Translations under genes and position numbers: made by a program
In this document: positions 7,981-10,017 of the stretch, piece after piece
Numbering within the stretch: the stretch's first letter is position 1
How the letters are laid out: each line of letters starts with the position of its first letter
Origin: Ectocarpus siliculosus
Lineage: Eukaryota > Sar > Phaeophyceae > Ectocarpales > Ectocarpaceae
Reading direction: 5' to 3'
Length of the DNA: 10,017 bases
NCBI GenBank assembly: GCA_000310025.1
Contig: FN648573.1
Coordinates: forward strand, 77,527-87,543
Notes under the pieces: model-generated
Seen by the model: only the letters and a program-made list of their open reading frames with translations
The model's database searches: none
Told to the model about the DNA's origin: nothing

Positions 7981-8280
7981 GTGGTATCGATCTGACACCA
8001 GTCAACGCGAAAGGGGTGGATACCAACCACCATACCCTTGCTGTCCATGACGACGACCACCATACCCCCGTATCGATCCGAGCTACCATGTACCATGGTG
8101 TGTACCACGGGACGACTGACGGAAAGGGGGTGGATACCACGATACCCTGCTGTCCGGCCACAACGACCACATTACCCACATATCGATCCGACCCAACATG
8201 CACCATGGTATGTACCATGGGATGACTGACGGAAAGAGAGAGCGGATACCACCATACCCTGCTGTCCATGACGATGACCA
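7981..8280. repeat. 110-bp tandem array with internal palindrome
   Basis: Units begin at about 8008, 8121 and 8231 (lengths about 113, 110 and a partial 50). A fragment of an earlier unit end is at 7981-8007. Shared blocks are GAAAGG.GGTGGATACCA, ATACCC.TGCTGTCC, TATCGATCCGA, CACCATGGT.TGTACCA and GACTGAC. Each full unit carries an inverted repeat: perfect in the second (CCATGGTA-TG-TACCATGG, 8203-8220), imperfect in the first (8093-8110). Open frames on both strands over the array are by-products. Confidence 0.88.
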
Positions 8281-8345
8281 AAACACAACACCTACAAACG
8301 CACACCAACAGCACACGCGCGCTCTTGCTCATGGCTTTGACTCAC

Positions 8346-8542
8346 GGACGGGGGCCGCCGACTCGAACACCGTGGGGGAAGGGGTAGGGATCCAGTCGCC
8401 GATGATGCACGGGGCCGCCTGTGTGTCCAGGCAGTCGGTCCCGTTGATGGCGATGGTGCTGGAACAGCAGGCCTCCGAACCGCCTGTTCCGGGAATGGTG
8501 CCGCAGCCCTCGCCGCCACACTGACCGCAGTTCTCGGCACAG
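8346..8542 (-). CDS. Exon with a complete cysteine module and Pro/Ser/Thr linker
   Basis: Minus-strand exon between CTTTTCAG (AG at 8544-8543) and a strong GTGAGT donor at 8345-8340. It enters with one base (phase 2 upstream) and leaves in phase 1. It encodes SCAENCGQCGGEGCG, GTGG, CCSSTIAINGTDC and APCIIGDWIPTPSPT, then a short linker ending AAPV. Cys spacing C-x2-C-x4-C-x11-CC-x10-C-x7-C equals that of the 5010-5148 exon, plus one extra Cys four residues before the first. NGT is a possible N-glycosylation site. The module probably folds as a disulfide-rich extracellular unit; the family is not recognised. The phases do not fit the exon candidates on either side directly, so intermediate small exons are likely. 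An alternative acceptor CGAG (phase 0) at about 8532 is weaker. Confidence 0.68.
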
Positions 8543-8562
8543 CTGAAAAGAAAGGCACATAC

Positions 8563-8885
8563 GGGGGGGGGGGGGGGGGGACTCCTGAAAACGTAATCGT
8601 TAAACCATTGACCCCCCATCCCCCCAATTCCGGAACGGAACGATGTGTGCGTACTCATGTTTGCGTGCCCCATTCTTTAGTCTATTGACCACCCGTCCCC
8701 GAAAGAACGGAACATTCCATGAGGGGGGGGGGGGGCCTCATGTAAACGCATGCCGTTGTCGTTAGACCTAGCATCCCTATACACAATGCCGGGAAGGAGC
8801 GATATGCTGGGAGGCGAACTCATGTTTCGCCTTAGTTGTTAGACCGCGAGTCCCCTGGAGAGGACGGAGCGGCGGGGGTTAGAGT
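8563..8885 (-). repeat. Two tandem dimers of the C-tract-ended 70-80 bp module
   Basis: On the plus strand the order is G18 (8563-8580), unit a (8581), unit b (8651), G13 (8723-8735), unit c (8736), unit d (about 8817-8885). Units a and c are most alike (CTC.TG.AAACG, TCGTTA.ACC, CATCCC, CCGG.A.GGA.CGAT). Units b and d are also alike (ACTCATGTTT, TTAGT, GACC, GTCCCC, ACGGA). The dimer period is therefore about 155 bp. All four units share the skeleton of the module at 5661-5731. In minus sense each dimer ends in a C-tract. Confidence 0.75.
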
Positions 8886-9448
8886 GGGGACAACAAGAAC
8901 AACGCCCACGGACCACCAGCATTGTCGCTACTGTACGGATAGCAAGGCGAGAAGCAGGGTTGAAGCAGGACAGGACCGACACTATCGCCGGTTACGACAT
9001 TATAGGTAGGGACGAACGACGTAGAGACTAGGCACAAGGGATCCAGGAGGGGGTTGGAGCAACCCATATTTACAACAGCAATGATCAACAGCAGTCGTAA
9101 GATGAGATTTATTGGCTACGCATGGTTCAGAAACGCTGGCAAGATATACATTAGAGGAACGTTCCGGACGGTGCTTCCCCCCCTTTCTGTGGCCATAATT
9201 TTTTTTCTGAGAATTTTCTTGAGGAATCCACGATGGGTGAGACTTGGTACACTGTCACGTTGGTGTCGTATACTAATAGCTATGCACGATTCTCAGCACC
9301 CAGCACCAACATATTTCGCTCCCGTACCGCCATTCGCTTGGAAGAACAAATATTTGCGCAGGTTTCCGACGAAATGCGTCTTGTGGGTTGGCGAAACAAG
9401 TACAACGACAGCAGTAGAACAGCGTGTACACACACTCTTCCTCAGCAA

Positions 9449-9469
9449 CCCTAACCCCAACTCTAACCC
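9449..9469 (-). repeat. Short interstitial telomere-like repeat
   Basis: The plus strand reads CCCTAACCCCAACTCTAACC at this spot, that is three degenerate units of the TTAGGG type on the minus strand. It is short and may be chance or a repair scar. Confidence 0.5.
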
Positions 9470-9703
9470 ACCAAATGTTGTCGTCCTGGACCCCGGCCAG
9501 CCCGTTCGAGCACACAGACGCCGCTGCATGGACGAAACAGAGGCACGCGCAACACACACACGTACACACACGATCGAGACGAAAACAGAGAGACGAACAC
9601 CGATGGCTTGAGCGGGAGCGAGACATTGCGGGAGTTATCGCCAGGATTTGGCGGACAGAATAGTGTACTTTACGGCACTGTACCAATCACGGCGACATCG
9701 ACC

Positions 9704-9855
9704 ACAACAACAACAACAGAACAGCAACGACAAAAAACGCGTGGAAGCGCATCTCGAGGAGGAGCGCCGAAAACCAACTTGTTCTCACGGCAGCAAGAAC
9801 GTACAACAACAAATGCAGTGGACGACGACAACAACATACTGTACAACAACAACGG
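9704..9855. repeat. CAA-rich low-complexity stretch
   Basis: Repeated ACAACA blocks at 9704-9718, 9807-9813, 9830-9836 and 9844-9852 are separated by unrelated sequence with GACGAC elements. It is simple-sequence DNA inside the presumed intron. Confidence 0.6.
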
Positions 9856-9910
9856 TGACGACATCAAATCAAACTCAACACACCGAAGGGCTGCACTTCC
9901 CCAGGTACAC

Positions 9911-10017
9911 CCATGGGTGCCGGGGTGTAGTTCTCGATGATACAGGGAGCCTCCACCCCATTGCCGAAGATGATGCCCGACATCAACACGTCCGTAGCGC
10001 AGCAGAAGTCCGACCCT
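9911..10017 (-). CDS. Partial exon with a cysteine module, cut by the window edge
   Basis: Read on the minus strand from 10016, the frame gives GSDFCCATDVLMSG, then IIFGNGVEAPCIIENYTPAP. The CC to APC distance is 18 residues, exactly as in the two complete modules. At the place of the sixth Cys there is Phe, so this copy lacks one cysteine. The first three cysteines of the module would lie beyond the window. The exon end is uncertain: ATGG|GTGTAC (exon end 9911, phase 1) is the best donor, and GTACCT (9908) is another. Neither fits the acceptor phase of the 8346-8542 exon, so a further exon may lie between. It is probably part of the same surface protein. Confidence 0.6.

Larger units (their letters stand above)
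5281..8345 (-). other. Large intron region containing the LINE and a 110-bp array
   Basis: This lies between the 8346-8542 exon (donor GTGAGT at 8345-8340, phase 1) and the candidate exon at 5215-5280 (phase 0). The phase mismatch means at least one exon is missing here or a boundary is wrong. Between 5281 and 5635 I see no gene, only mixed sequence with CAC and CAG-rich stretches. From 5636 to 7807 lies the LINE with its flanking C-tracts. From 7808 to 7980 nothing was recognised, and 7981-8280 is the tandem array. Confidence 0.5.
8886..9910. other. Probable intron of the cysteine-rich gene, no exon recognised
   Basis: This lies between two cysteine-module exons on the minus strand. It holds AC and CAA-rich simple sequence (9551-9573 CA-rich, 9704-9718 CAA repeat, 9800-9855 CAA/GAC-rich), telomere-like sequence at 9449-9469, and open frames without recognisable domains (minus 8879-9088, minus 9273-9686, plus 9054-9611). 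No third copy of the cysteine motif is visible here on either strand. Confidence 0.45.

Noticed and set aside
7964-8332. Minus-strand frame of 122 codons
   Set aside because: It is a read-through of the 110-bp tandem array, with repeated peptides that follow the DNA repeat.
8879-9088. Minus-strand frame of 69 codons with several Cys and Pro
   Set aside because: Considered as a missing exon, but the cysteine spacing does not match the module and no acceptor/donor pair in the right phases was found.

Overview
The window looks nuclear and eukaryotic. Coding sequence comes in short pieces bounded by GT-AG splice signals, non-coding sequence dominates, simple repeats and long G/C homopolymers are frequent, and there is a decayed non-LTR retrotransposon. 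The intron-rich layout, the TTAGGG-type telomere-like stretch and the cysteine-module protein suggest a stramenopile, perhaps a brown alga. That placement is an inference; no diagnostic marker gene is present.

Left end (1-388, plus strand): the probable last exon of an arginine/glycine-rich (RG/RGG) protein, ending at a TGA at 386-388. From 389 to about 4317 I find no convincing gene, only simple repeats and homopolymers.

Right part (4451-10017, minus strand): parts of one large gene for a cysteine-rich, probably secreted or surface protein. Three pieces (9911-10017, 8346-8542, 5010-5148) carry the same module, with spacing C-x2-C-x4-C-x11-CC-x10-C-x7-C and ending in APCII. The piece at the window edge is partial and has Phe where the sixth Cys should be. 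A last exon (4451-4689) adds a Pro/Thr/Ala linker, a hydrophobic segment and the stop. The 5010-5148 exon joins this last exon cleanly across a 320-nt intron, with phase 1 on both sides. A 66-nt candidate exon (5215-5280) lies before it, separated by a 66-nt intron without stops. Phases do not match between the other pieces, so at least one exon or boundary is still missing.

The large intron between 5281 and 8345 holds a 5'-truncated LINE in the same orientation as the gene (about 5664-7793, minus). Its single reverse-transcriptase frame is broken by two frameshifts, and the first catalytic Asp of motif A reads Asn. C-tracts (minus-strand sense) sit at both LINE ends. A module of about 70 bp ending in CATGAGTACGC plus a C-tract is present at the LINE 3' end and again as two tandem dimers at 8563-8885. 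The second of these dimers puts an 18-base C-tract about 20 nt from the 3' splice site of the 8346-8542 exon. Other arrays are a 110-bp tandem repeat (7981-8280), a 78-bp duplication inside the 320-nt intron, and a GC-rich minisatellite (4318-4470) that overlaps the stop of the cysteine-rich gene.
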